Below are positions 19,359 through 26,813 of a DNA stretch of 36,356 nucleotides, piece by piece. The stretch covers positions 1-36,356 of the forward strand of contig DKGO01000144.1 of assembly GCA_002453315.1 (NCBI GenBank). The letters are read 5' to 3'. The position numbers and the translations under genes were made by a program. Source of the stretch: Caryophanales bacterium UBA6768 (GTDB lineage: Bacteria > Bacillota > Bacilli > Bacillales_D > Amphibacillaceae). The notes beneath the pieces were generated by a model. That model saw only the letters and a list, made by a program, of their open reading frames with translations, did no database searches and was not told the DNA's origin. Numbering within the stretch: position 1 is the first letter of the stretch; each line of letters opens with the position of its first letter.

Positions 19359-19372
19359 TGAAAACGCTAACA
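19359..19372. promoter_or_regulatory. cre site (CcpA binding)
   Basis: TGAAAACGCTAACA fits every position of the Bacillus cre consensus TGWAANCGNTNWCA. It lies downstream of P1, where bound CcpA would block transcription. It implies catabolite repression of the island by glucose. Confidence 0.7.
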
Positions 19373-19449
19373 GATGAATTGATTGTAGATATATTAAAAT
19401 TACAATTAGTATATTCGTATAAAATACGATTAAATCCACTGACTAAAGG

Positions 19450-19478
19450 TTGTAATTTATAAAAAAACGGTAAATATT
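19450..19478 (+). promoter_or_regulatory. Candidate promoter P2 of the island
   Basis: TTGTAA (19450-19455), a 17-base spacer, then AATATT (19473-19478). The hexamers are weak, four matches of six each. The distance to the downstream operator (10 bases) is almost the same as in front of iolB (9 bases). Confidence 0.4.
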
Positions 19479-19488
19479 GTTCCGTTTA

Positions 19489-19500
19489 TTAAGCGCTTAC
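19489..19500. promoter_or_regulatory. LacI-type operator O2
   Basis: TTAAGCGCTTAC contains the perfect ten-base palindrome TAAGCGCTTA. It shares an 11-base core with the operator in front of iolB. Confidence 0.7.
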
Positions 19501-19519
19501 CCTAAATGAAAATTTTTAT

Positions 19520-19539
19520 ACGGAAGACCTCACTTCCGT
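19520..19539 (+). other. Leader hairpin before the HAD gene
   Basis: ACGGAAG (19520-19526) and CTTCCGT (19533-19539) form a perfect seven-base stem with a six-base loop. It ends about six bases before the strong AAAGGAGGAG ribosome-binding site. Confidence 0.45.
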
Positions 19540-20415
19540 TTGGTAAAGGAGGAGAATAATATCACGAAAAAAATATTGTTTGTATCTGATTTAGATGGAA
19601 CCCTTTTAAACAATCAACATGAGGTTAGTGAGAAAAATGTAAAAGCTATTGAAAAGTTTAAATCTAATGGTGGGTTATTTACGTTTGCAACTGGGAGAAT
19701 GGAAGAGACAACTTTACCGTACGTAGATAAGTTAAATATTAATATTCCACTTATTTCTTATAATGGTGCTAGGTTATATTGTCCAATTACCAAAAAAGTA
19801 ATCTTTGAAGAAAGAATGAGTGTACCAGTAGATATTTGGGAACTTATTCTAAAAGTAAAACAACCTATGGGAGTCTTTATATATAAAGATAATCAACCCT
19901 TCGTACTTAAACGAAATGAGATTGTAGAGGAATTTGAAAGAAAAGAAGGATTTACATGTAAAGATGGTAGTCTTGATGACTTTATCGAGGGTTCAATTTC
20001 CAAAATACTCATCATCATGAAAGCGCTATCTGATTCAGAAAAAGTACCAGCTCTTCAGGTACTTGAGGATGAAATAAAAGTCAGTGAATTTTCTTGTGAA
20101 TCAGTTTTTTCTGAAGTAAATTACTTGGAGATTCTTCCAAAAGGTACATCTAAGGGAAAAGGTCTAGCCCGATTAATCGATTATCTTGGAGAAAAGGAAA
20201 TTCATACTATCGCCATTGGGGATAATTTGAACGATATACCGCTTCTTACTGTTGCTAATACCGGAATTGCTGTCCGGAATGCACAATCAAAGTTAAAGGG
20301 GGTCGCTGATTTAGTTTTAGATCAAAATAATGATGAACATGCAATTGCTTATGTCATTGAAAATGTAATTGCCAAAGAAAAGCTAGATCATATTTCACTG
20401 ACAGACAATATGTAG
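19540..20415 (+). CDS. Cof-type HAD-superfamily phosphatase
   Basis: A cytoplasmic haloacid-dehalogenase phosphatase of the Cof/YwpJ type, probably acting on a sugar or cyclitol phosphate. It has motif I SDLDGTLLNN with nucleophile and acid aspartates, the SYNGA motif, a C2-type cap, and motif IV GDNLNDIPLL. The start is a puzzle. The longest frame begins with TTG at 19540, which would translate through AAAGGAGGAG (19545-19554). That ribosome-binding site is perfectly spaced for codon 19561, but the codon is ATC, not ATG. From there the protein would be 284 residues with the DxD at 10-12. It is the first gene of the island, under O1, O2 and cre. Confidence 0.85.
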   Translation: MVKEENNITKKILFVSDLDGTLLNNQHEVSEKNVKAIEKFKSNGGLFTFATGRMEETTLPYVDKLNINIPLISYNGARLYCPITKKVIFEERMSVPVDIWELILKVKQPMGVFIYKDNQPFVLKRNEIVEEFERKEGFTCKDGSLDDFIEGSISKILIIMKALSDSEKVPALQVLEDEIKVSEFSCESVFSEVNYLEILPKGTSKGKGLARLIDYLGEKEIHTIAIGDNLNDIPLLTVANTGIAVRNAQSKLKGVADLVLDQNNDEHAIAYVIENVIAKEKLDHISLTDNM

Positions 20416-20448
20416 ATAAAAATAAAAAATTATTATGGAGTGATTTTA

Positions 20449-21327
20449 ATGAAAATAGGCTTTTCTATTCAAGACCCAGCGTTTAAAAAAAATGATAAGG
20501 TATTACTTGCAAGTCACAATAGTTTTGAAGAATTTATTACATCACTTAAGTCAAAGGGCGTTAAATCCATTGAAATTAGAAAACTTTCAAGGGAACTTGA
20601 TCAGAATACATATGAAGCATATAACAAATCCATCCAAAAAATATGGGATATAGGGTTGGAAATAACGATTCACGGAGATTTAACAGGTGAACTATCTGGG
20701 GATAGATTTGTAGATGTTTACCCATCGATGGAGTATATCTTAGACAATTATAAGAAATACCAAAGTAAACTAGTAATGACGTTACATGCTCTTCAAGAGA
20801 AAAGAGAGCAATCTAAATTTAGTTCTAAGGAACTGAAAGAACAAACTATTGAGATGTTAAATGATTGGACACAAAAGGTAGAATCAGAAAATTTACCAGT
20901 TTACTTTGCTCTTGAAAATAATCGTAGTAAGGAAAAATCTATTGATCCAGGCAACTCCTGTAAAGGGGTGGTGGAGATGGCTGAAAGTGTAGATCATCCT
21001 AATCTTGGTATTTGTTGGGACATGGGACATTTGTATTCAAACCTGTTAGCTGGGACAGAGCTAGAATTAGAATTAGGTGATCTGCCACCTAAGGAATTTT
21101 TGGAAAAGGTATATCACACACATATTCATGGACTTAATTCAGTAGGGGGAACCCATTTTCCATTGACGGAGGAATACACTTTACCAATTGAAAGCTATGT
21201 AGATACCCTGAAAGAACACGGATATGATGGAGCTTATAATCTAGAACTTAGCTTTGATCGGTATAGTAAAGACATGTCTGTTGCTGAAAAAGTCATTGCG
21301 TCCGTGGCAAGATTAAAGGAGTTGTAG
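20449..21327 (+). CDS. Xylose-isomerase-like TIM-barrel protein (sugar phosphate isomerase/epimerase family)
   Basis: A 292-residue AP-endonuclease-2/xylose-isomerase-like TIM barrel. Likely divalent-metal ligands are Glu156 (ALENNRS), Asp191 and His194 (CWDMGH), His225/His227 (THIHG) and Glu266 (NLELS). Family members include inosose isomerase IolI, IolE, IolH and many keto-sugar epimerases. Here it may interconvert an inosose or open-chain sugar, but no specific reaction can be read from the sequence. ATG at 20449 is chosen because GGAG (20437-20440) is eight bases upstream; a GTG at 20440 overlaps that site. The IMPase gene follows after three bases. Confidence 0.82.
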   Translation: MKIGFSIQDPAFKKNDKVLLASHNSFEEFITSLKSKGVKSIEIRKLSRELDQNTYEAYNKSIQKIWDIGLEITIHGDLTGELSGDRFVDVYPSMEYILDNYKKYQSKLVMTLHALQEKREQSKFSSKELKEQTIEMLNDWTQKVESENLPVYFALENNRSKEKSIDPGNSCKGVVEMAESVDHPNLGICWDMGHLYSNLLAGTELELELGDLPPKEFLEKVYHTHIHGLNSVGGTHFPLTEEYTLPIESYVDTLKEHGYDGAYNLELSFDRYSKDMSVAEKVIASVARLKEL

Positions 21328-21330
21328 GTA

Positions 21331-22155
21331 ATGAGTTTAGAAATAGATGAAAAATTCTTTGATCAAGTTTTTTACCAAGCAAAGAAATGGGTATTAGAGG
21401 CAGGGGCAAACATACGGAAAAAAATTAATGAACCAATGGTTATCAATACAAAATCAAACCCAAATGATCTTGTTACAGAAACAGATAGAGAAACGGAAAA
21501 ATTTTTTGCTGATAATATTAGAGGGAAATATCCAAAGCACTTACTTTTAGGGGAAGAAGGCTATGGGGATAATGTCACTTCTTTAAACAATACTATATGG
21601 ATTGTGGATCCAATAGATGGCACAATGAATTTTGTTCATCAAAAAAGAAATTTCGCCATCTCTCTTGCTGTCTTTCACCAAGGAATTGGGGAGTTTGGGT
21701 TAGTTTATGATGTTATGGAAAATATACTCTATAGTGCAAGAAAAAATAGTGGAGCATACAAAAACAATGTTAAATTAAAACCACTGATTCCTAAAAAGCA
21801 AATCGAAAAATCAATCCTATCATTTAAGCATGAATTATTATGTGAAAATGATCATTTTGATCGAAAGGTAATTGAAAATCTTGTTAATCAAATTCGATCT
21901 ACTAGACTACGGGGATCAGCTGCATTAGAAATTGCTCATGTTGCTGAAGGAATAACAGATGGTTATATATCAAAAGAATTATCTCCTTGGGATATTGCTG
22001 CGGGAATGATAATTATAAAAGAGGTTGAAGGAGAAATGACAAGAAGTAATGGAGAGTACATAAAACTTCTTGAAAAAGGATCAATTTTAGTATGCAATCC
22101 AGGTATTCACAAAAAGATTGTATCAGGATACCTAAAGAGTTGGTTAAGAAAATAA
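21331..22155 (+). CDS. Inositol-monophosphatase-family phosphatase
   Basis: A 274-residue magnesium-dependent phosphatase of the IMPase/SuhB family. The metal-site motifs are intact: GEEG (74-77), WIVDPIDGTMNF (90-101, Asp93, Asp96) and SPWDIAAG (218-225, Asp221). It would hydrolyse inositol monophosphate or a related phosphate to the free polyol. AAAGGAG precedes the ATG, and the gap to the isomerase gene is only three bases. The decayed homologue at 18685-19274 lies upstream of the same promoter region. Next to an importer and a complete iol pathway, it is the best candidate for making free inositol inside the cell. IMPase-family enzymes also act on other substrates such as PAP and fructose bisphosphate. 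Confidence 0.88.
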   Translation: MSLEIDEKFFDQVFYQAKKWVLEAGANIRKKINEPMVINTKSNPNDLVTETDRETEKFFADNIRGKYPKHLLLGEEGYGDNVTSLNNTIWIVDPIDGTMNFVHQKRNFAISLAVFHQGIGEFGLVYDVMENILYSARKNSGAYKNNVKLKPLIPKKQIEKSILSFKHELLCENDHFDRKVIENLVNQIRSTRLRGSAALEIAHVAEGITDGYISKELSPWDIAAGMIIIKEVEGEMTRSNGEYIKLLEKGSILVCNPGIHKKIVSGYLKSWLRK

Positions 22156-22364
22156 TCGACTCACTATCTTTTGAAAATATTTAAAGGAGGTATGCAAACT
22201 AAATTTTACTTGACTATTTTATAACAGTTAATGGTTATCACGAAGGGGGTGGGGGAGTGGCTTGAATCAACTAAATATTTTATTAACTTGCAATAATATA
22301 TTTTAAAAGACATGTTTCAGAAGGATTTTAAAGTAAATAAAATTTTATACGGGGAGTGTTTATA

Positions 22365-23585
22365 GTGAAAAAGATAAATAAGGCTGTAATTGGTGTATTG
22401 TTTCTATCTCTTCTTCTTATAATTTCAGCATGTGGAGGAAATAATGATGCCGAAACAAGTAAAGGAAATGCGGATAATAATGAAAATGTGGAAAACGGAA
22501 AGAGTGAAGAAAGTAGTTGGTTAGAAAAAGCAAATTTAGATGCGGATGAACCTATGGATGAACTGTATGAAAAAGCAAAAGAAGAGGGAAAACTAACTGT
22601 CTATTCTTCTACAAGTGCTGTTATGAATGTGGTTGAGAACTTTGAGAAAGACTATCCAGGTATAAAAGTAGAGGCTACTAAATTAAATGACGTGGAAATG
22701 ACAGAAAAAATTAAAAGGGAACAAGAAAGTGAAGTCTATCAAGCGGATTTAACTTTTTCAAGTGGAAATAATGGGGCTTTCCAAAGAGAATTAATTGATG
22801 AGGGTTTACTCCATATTTATAACCCTTACTCGGAAAAATTAATCGAACCATATAATCAGAACCCCCTTTTACAAATTACAGCAGAAGCATATGCAGTAAT
22901 GTATAATACAGATAAAAATGATGGTCCACCTATTGATAATTGGTGGGATTTAACTAAACCTGAATGGGAAGGAAAGGTATTATCAAATGATCCATTGAGT
23001 TCCGCAAATTTATCAAGTCTTTTCCTATCTTTTATGGCTAATCCCGAAGAAATGGCGGATGCATACGAAGAAGAGTTTGGTGAAGAAATTGTTTTAGATG
23101 GTACTAAAAATGCGGGTTATGAATTTGTCAAAAGATTAATGGACAATGGACTAGTTCTATTGAAATCAGGTGGTGATGCAGTAGATGGGGTAGCCCTTTC
23201 AACAGATGACACTCCGCCTTTGGCTATAGCCTCGACAGTATCGCTAAGGGATGTTGTAAATCAGGACTACAATATTGCTATTGTTGAAGATATTAAACCT
23301 AGGGTATCATCCCCAATTTTAAAGAGCTTTACAGTAGCTAATAATGCGGAAAATGTAAATGCTGCTAAACTATTTATTAAATATATGGCAGGTGGAGATG
23401 ATGGAAAAGCATTAGGATTTGAACCACTTAACACACCTGGAACATGGGCATTAAGATCCGATATAGAACAAGATTTTGGCACAATTGTTACAACGTATGA
23501 GGAACTCAACTGGTGGGACAGAGATGACGATTTCATTTATGAAAATACTGGTGAATTAAGAGATTTCCTATTGTCAATTCAATAG
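22365..23585 (+). CDS. ABC transporter substrate-binding lipoprotein (Fbp/Afu type)
   Basis: A 406-residue lipoprotein with a signal ending in ISAC (lipidated Cys23), an acidic/Asn-rich linker (about 24-55), then a family-1/type-2 periplasmic-binding fold. Motifs include KLTVYSSTSAVMNVVENFE, WWDLTKPEWEGKV and GFEPLNTPGTWALR. The class includes ferric-binding FbpA, phosphonate binders, and AfuA, which binds hexose phosphates. The Tyr-Tyr pair that holds iron in FbpA is absent; no YY occurs anywhere in the protein. GTG at 22365 follows GGGGAG with eight-base spacing. The 209-base gap after the IMPase gene allows a separate promoter, but none is clear. Confidence 0.88.
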   Translation: MKKINKAVIGVLFLSLLLIISACGGNNDAETSKGNADNNENVENGKSEESSWLEKANLDADEPMDELYEKAKEEGKLTVYSSTSAVMNVVENFEKDYPGIKVEATKLNDVEMTEKIKREQESEVYQADLTFSSGNNGAFQRELIDEGLLHIYNPYSEKLIEPYNQNPLLQITAEAYAVMYNTDKNDGPPIDNWWDLTKPEWEGKVLSNDPLSSANLSSLFLSFMANPEEMADAYEEEFGEEIVLDGTKNAGYEFVKRLMDNGLVLLKSGGDAVDGVALSTDDTPPLAIASTVSLRDVVNQDYNIAIVEDIKPRVSSPILKSFTVANNAENVNAAKLFIKYMAGGDDGKALGFEPLNTPGTWALRSDIEQDFGTIVTTYEELNWWDRDDDFIYENTGELRDFLLSIQ

Positions 23586-23617
23586 TAACATAATGATATT
23601 AGGTGAAGTAATAGCGG

Positions 23618-23648
23618 ATATCCCCGTAAATCTAATTTACGGGGATAT
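23618..23648 (+). other. Strong intercistronic hairpin after the binding-protein gene
   Basis: A perfect 13-base stem (23618-23630 with 23636-23648) closes a five-base loop. No T run follows, so it probably protects the 3' end of the binding-protein mRNA or causes partial termination. That would give more binding protein than permease. Confidence 0.7.
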
Positions 23649-23817
23649 TAAATATAAAAGCATTATTAAGATAATAAATCCGATTTATATGAAGTATGTA
23701 TTCTATTGGCAATAATTATGAAATAGAAGGGTTATATGGATTATATGCTTTAAAAAATAAAATACTTGAAAGAATGAAGGGTTTACAAAACGTACAATTA
23801 GTATTGGGGGTAAGGGA

Positions 23818-25626
23818 TTGGGATCAAATAAGGGATTGAGAAAAAACCGAATTATTAATTTTTTTAAAGGTGCAATTACAAACCCAATTTATATTTTTAG
23901 TTTTATAGCAATTTCATTTTTGATATACACGGTAATTGTACCATTATTGGAGATTGTAAAAACCACATTCCAATGGAATGTTAGAGATATGGAACCAGAG
24001 GCAGTACCGGGAGAATTCACATTATCTCATTGGATAACCGTATTTTCAAGTGACATAAGTCAAGCTATGCTATATAAACCTATGTTCAATGCGTTAAGTA
24101 TTGGTATTACAGTATCAATTTTTGCTTTGGCGCTAGGTGCTGGTTTGGCGTGGTTAATTGTTAGAACAGATTTACCGTTTAAAAAGACAATTGGTTTTCT
24201 GGTTATTTTACCTTACATGTTACCATCTTGGTTTAAAGCCTTTGTATGGTTAATCGTTTTCAAAAATGACAAAATAGGTGGTGGAGGTGGACTATTCCAG
24301 TATATTACTAATATCGCCCCTCCGGATTGGTTGGCATATGGGTTTTTACCAATAGTCCTAGCGCTATCTACACACTATTATGTATTTTCATACTTATTAG
24401 TAGGAGCAGCTTTAGGTTCGATGGGAAGTAGCTTAGAGGAATCAGCCGGAATACTTGGGGCAAGTCGATTTAGAACAATGAGGAAGATTACATTTCCACT
24501 AGTTTTACCAGCTATTCTATCCGCATTTATTCTCATTATCTCTAAAGCAATTGGTTCGTTTGGTGTTCCTGCATTTTTAGGGCTTCCCGTTAGGTACTAT
24601 ACACTTTCAACAATGATATATAGTAATATTGGAAGTGGAAGACCAACTGAGGGATATATATTGTCCTTAGTTTTAATTGTTTTAGCAAGTTTAATTATTT
24701 ATTTCAACCAAAAAATACTTGGAAAAAGAAATTATGAGACCGTAGGCGGTAAGGATTCCAGCAATCGATTAACACCACTCGGAAAATGGAAAATACCTGC
24801 ACTTGCAGGTATAGGTAGCTTTATTATGCTAATTAGTGTTGTCCCTTTATTTCTATTATTTTGGCAAACACTAATGCTAAGAACGGGAGATTATAGTTTT
24901 AAAAATTTAACTTTACATTATTGGATCGGTGATTCAATTCCAAATATTGCTGCGGGTGCAGTTGGTGTACTTAAAAATGACACAATTATAAATGCATTTA
25001 AAAATTCCATTATACTAGCATTAACAGCATCAGTAGTAGCTGCATTAATTGGATTAATACTTGGTTATGTAATAACAAGAGGAAAAGGTTTACCCTCTAA
25101 ATTAATTGACCAAATGTCCTTTTTACCATACTTAATACCTGGAATTGCTTTAGGAGGAATCTTCCTTTCCATGTATTCTAAACCAACTCTTTTGCTCCCA
25201 TCTTTATATGGGACATTAACTATCCTTATTTTAATAACTGTAGTCAAAGAACTACCATTTGCAGCAAGAGCAGGTACTAGTACAATGATTCAAATTGGAG
25301 GAGAGTTGGAAGAAGCCGCTAAGGTTTCAGGGGCCTCTTGGTTAAAAAGATTTATGAAAGTTTTACTGCCTCTAAGTAGAAAAGGACTTTTAACTGGATT
25401 TATTTTAGTATTTATAAGTGGTATGAAAGAATTAGACCTAATAATTATGTTAGTAACGCCAGCTACCAGTACCTTAACTACACTTACTTTTGACTTTCAA
25501 GAAGGTGGATACCCTCAATTAGCCAATGCGGTTGTTGCAATTATTATTGTAGTGATTATTGTTGTTTATATTTTAACTACCACTATAGGAAAAACAGATA
25601 TTTCACGTGGAATTGGAGGTAAATAG
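23818..25626 (+). CDS. ABC transporter permease, fused double-domain (FbpB/AfuB type)
   Basis: A 602-residue membrane protein made of two tandem binding-protein-dependent permease domains, about 12 helices. Each half has an EAA loop that contacts the ATPase: EESAGILGASRFRTMRK (about 206-222) and EEAAKVSGASWLKRFMK (about 500-516). Fused permeases of this kind are usual in the Fbp/Afu and phosphonate groups. The start is TTG at 23818, seven bases after GGGGG. The ATPase gene follows one base after its stop. Confidence 0.9.
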   Translation: MGSNKGLRKNRIINFFKGAITNPIYIFSFIAISFLIYTVIVPLLEIVKTTFQWNVRDMEPEAVPGEFTLSHWITVFSSDISQAMLYKPMFNALSIGITVSIFALALGAGLAWLIVRTDLPFKKTIGFLVILPYMLPSWFKAFVWLIVFKNDKIGGGGGLFQYITNIAPPDWLAYGFLPIVLALSTHYYVFSYLLVGAALGSMGSSLEESAGILGASRFRTMRKITFPLVLPAILSAFILIISKAIGSFGVPAFLGLPVRYYTLSTMIYSNIGSGRPTEGYILSLVLIVLASLIIYFNQKILGKRNYETVGGKDSSNRLTPLGKWKIPALAGIGSFIMLISVVPLFLLFWQTLMLRTGDYSFKNLTLHYWIGDSIPNIAAGAVGVLKNDTIINAFKNSIILALTASVVAALIGLILGYVITRGKGLPSKLIDQMSFLPYLIPGIALGGIFLSMYSKPTLLLPSLYGTLTILILITVVKELPFAARAGTSTMIQIGGELEEAAKVSGASWLKRFMKVLLPLSRKGLLTGFILVFISGMKELDLIIMLVTPATSTLTTLTFDFQEGGYPQLANAVVAIIIVVIIVVYILTTTIGKTDISRGIGGK

Positions 25627-25627
25627 G

Positions 25628-26743
25628 ATGAGTGAAATTATATTAAATAAGGTAAATAAATATTTTGGTGATAACCATGTATTGAAAAATATTAAGTTAA
25701 ATATAAAAGATGGTGAATTTATGACATTATTAGGCCCCTCTGGTTGTGGAAAAACAACTTTATTACGTTCAATTGCGGGCCTTGAAAATCCGGAAGGTGG
25801 AATTATCACTATAGGAGATAATGATGTTGTTAATGGGGAAGAAAAATACTACGCCCCTCCGGGTAAAAGGGGCCTAAACCTAGTGTTTCAAAGCTATGCA
25901 CTTTGGCCACATATGACAGTTTTCGAAAATGTAGAATTTGGGCTGAGCGTAAAAAAAATGGGTAAGTCCGAAATTAGGGAAAAGGTTGAAGAAGCACTTG
26001 AAAGATTACAGATTAATCAATTAATAGATAGATATCCCTCTGAGTTATCAGGTGGACAACAGCAGCGAGTTGCTATTGCTAGAGCAATTGTTACAGAACC
26101 AAGAGTCCTTCTACTAGATGAGCCCCTTTCTAATCTTGATGCAAAATTAAGGGTAGAAATGAGAACCGAATTAAAGAGGTTGCACCATGATTTAAAAACA
26201 ACAATTATTTATGTGACTCATGATCAAGTTGAAGCATTAACGCTTTCTAGTAGAATAGCAGTATTTTTTGAGGGGGAGTTGGTACAGGTAGATACACCAC
26301 AGGAACTTTATCGAAAACCCATCGATCTGAGAGTTGCGGATTTTATAGGTAATCCGACAATAAACTTTATTAAAGCATCAGGTAACTATGAGGATGGAAG
26401 TCTACACATTAATTCCCCATTGGGTAAAATTCAATTTGAATGTGAAAATAACTTATCTACAAATTTGACAATGGCATTGAAGCCCGAAGATATTATCATC
26501 CATAATGAAAAGATAGAAAACAGTATTGAATGTAATGTTTATTCGGTACTCCCTGCAGGATCGGAAACTTTAATTCATTTAACAACCGGAAATGAAGAAT
26601 TAATTGTAAAGGTAATGGGAGAAGTAAATTTTGATATGGATAGTAAAGTTTGGATAACTTTTAAAGAACATAAAATATGTATTTATGATGATAATGGGAA
26701 GATGATTCCTTTTAATGGTGTAAAGGTATACAAACACTCTTGA
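25628..26743 (+). CDS. ABC transporter ATP-binding protein (Fbp/Pot type)
   Basis: A 371-residue ATPase. Walker A GPSGCGKT (37-44), Q-loop Gln88, signature LSGGQQQR (140-147), Walker B LLLDE (161-165) and switch His198 (THDQ) are all present, so it is catalytically intact. The C-terminal third (about 240-371) is a TOBE-type regulatory domain as in PotA/FbpC. ATG at 25628 lies eight bases after GGAGG, which itself sits in the last codons of the permease. It completes the importer with the two upstream genes. Confidence 0.92.
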   Translation: MSEIILNKVNKYFGDNHVLKNIKLNIKDGEFMTLLGPSGCGKTTLLRSIAGLENPEGGIITIGDNDVVNGEEKYYAPPGKRGLNLVFQSYALWPHMTVFENVEFGLSVKKMGKSEIREKVEEALERLQINQLIDRYPSELSGGQQQRVAIARAIVTEPRVLLLDEPLSNLDAKLRVEMRTELKRLHHDLKTTIIYVTHDQVEALTLSSRIAVFFEGELVQVDTPQELYRKPIDLRVADFIGNPTINFIKASGNYEDGSLHINSPLGKIQFECENNLSTNLTMALKPEDIIIHNEKIENSIECNVYSVLPAGSETLIHLTTGNEELIVKVMGEVNFDMDSKVWITFKEHKICIYDDNGKMIPFNGVKVYKHS

Positions 26744-26813
26744 TAATATTATCTAACTTGAAACTTCAGATAATAAATAATAATCTGTAAAATAAGATGT
26801 ACGGGGTGATTTA

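Noticed and set aside
22184..22226. AAAGGAGGT followed by ATG and a ten-codon mini-frame upstream of the binding-protein gene
   Set aside because: Only one base separates the ribosome-binding site from the ATG, too short for initiation; no sign of a real leader peptide.
26222..26255. cre-like sequence with a central ACGCTT inside the ATPase gene
   Set aside because: Too many mismatches to the cre consensus and well inside a coding region.
26742..26753. Perfect palindrome GATAATATTATC after the ATPase gene
   Set aside because: Pure AT-rich 12-mer with no loop and no T run; expected by chance in such DNA, and not a terminator.
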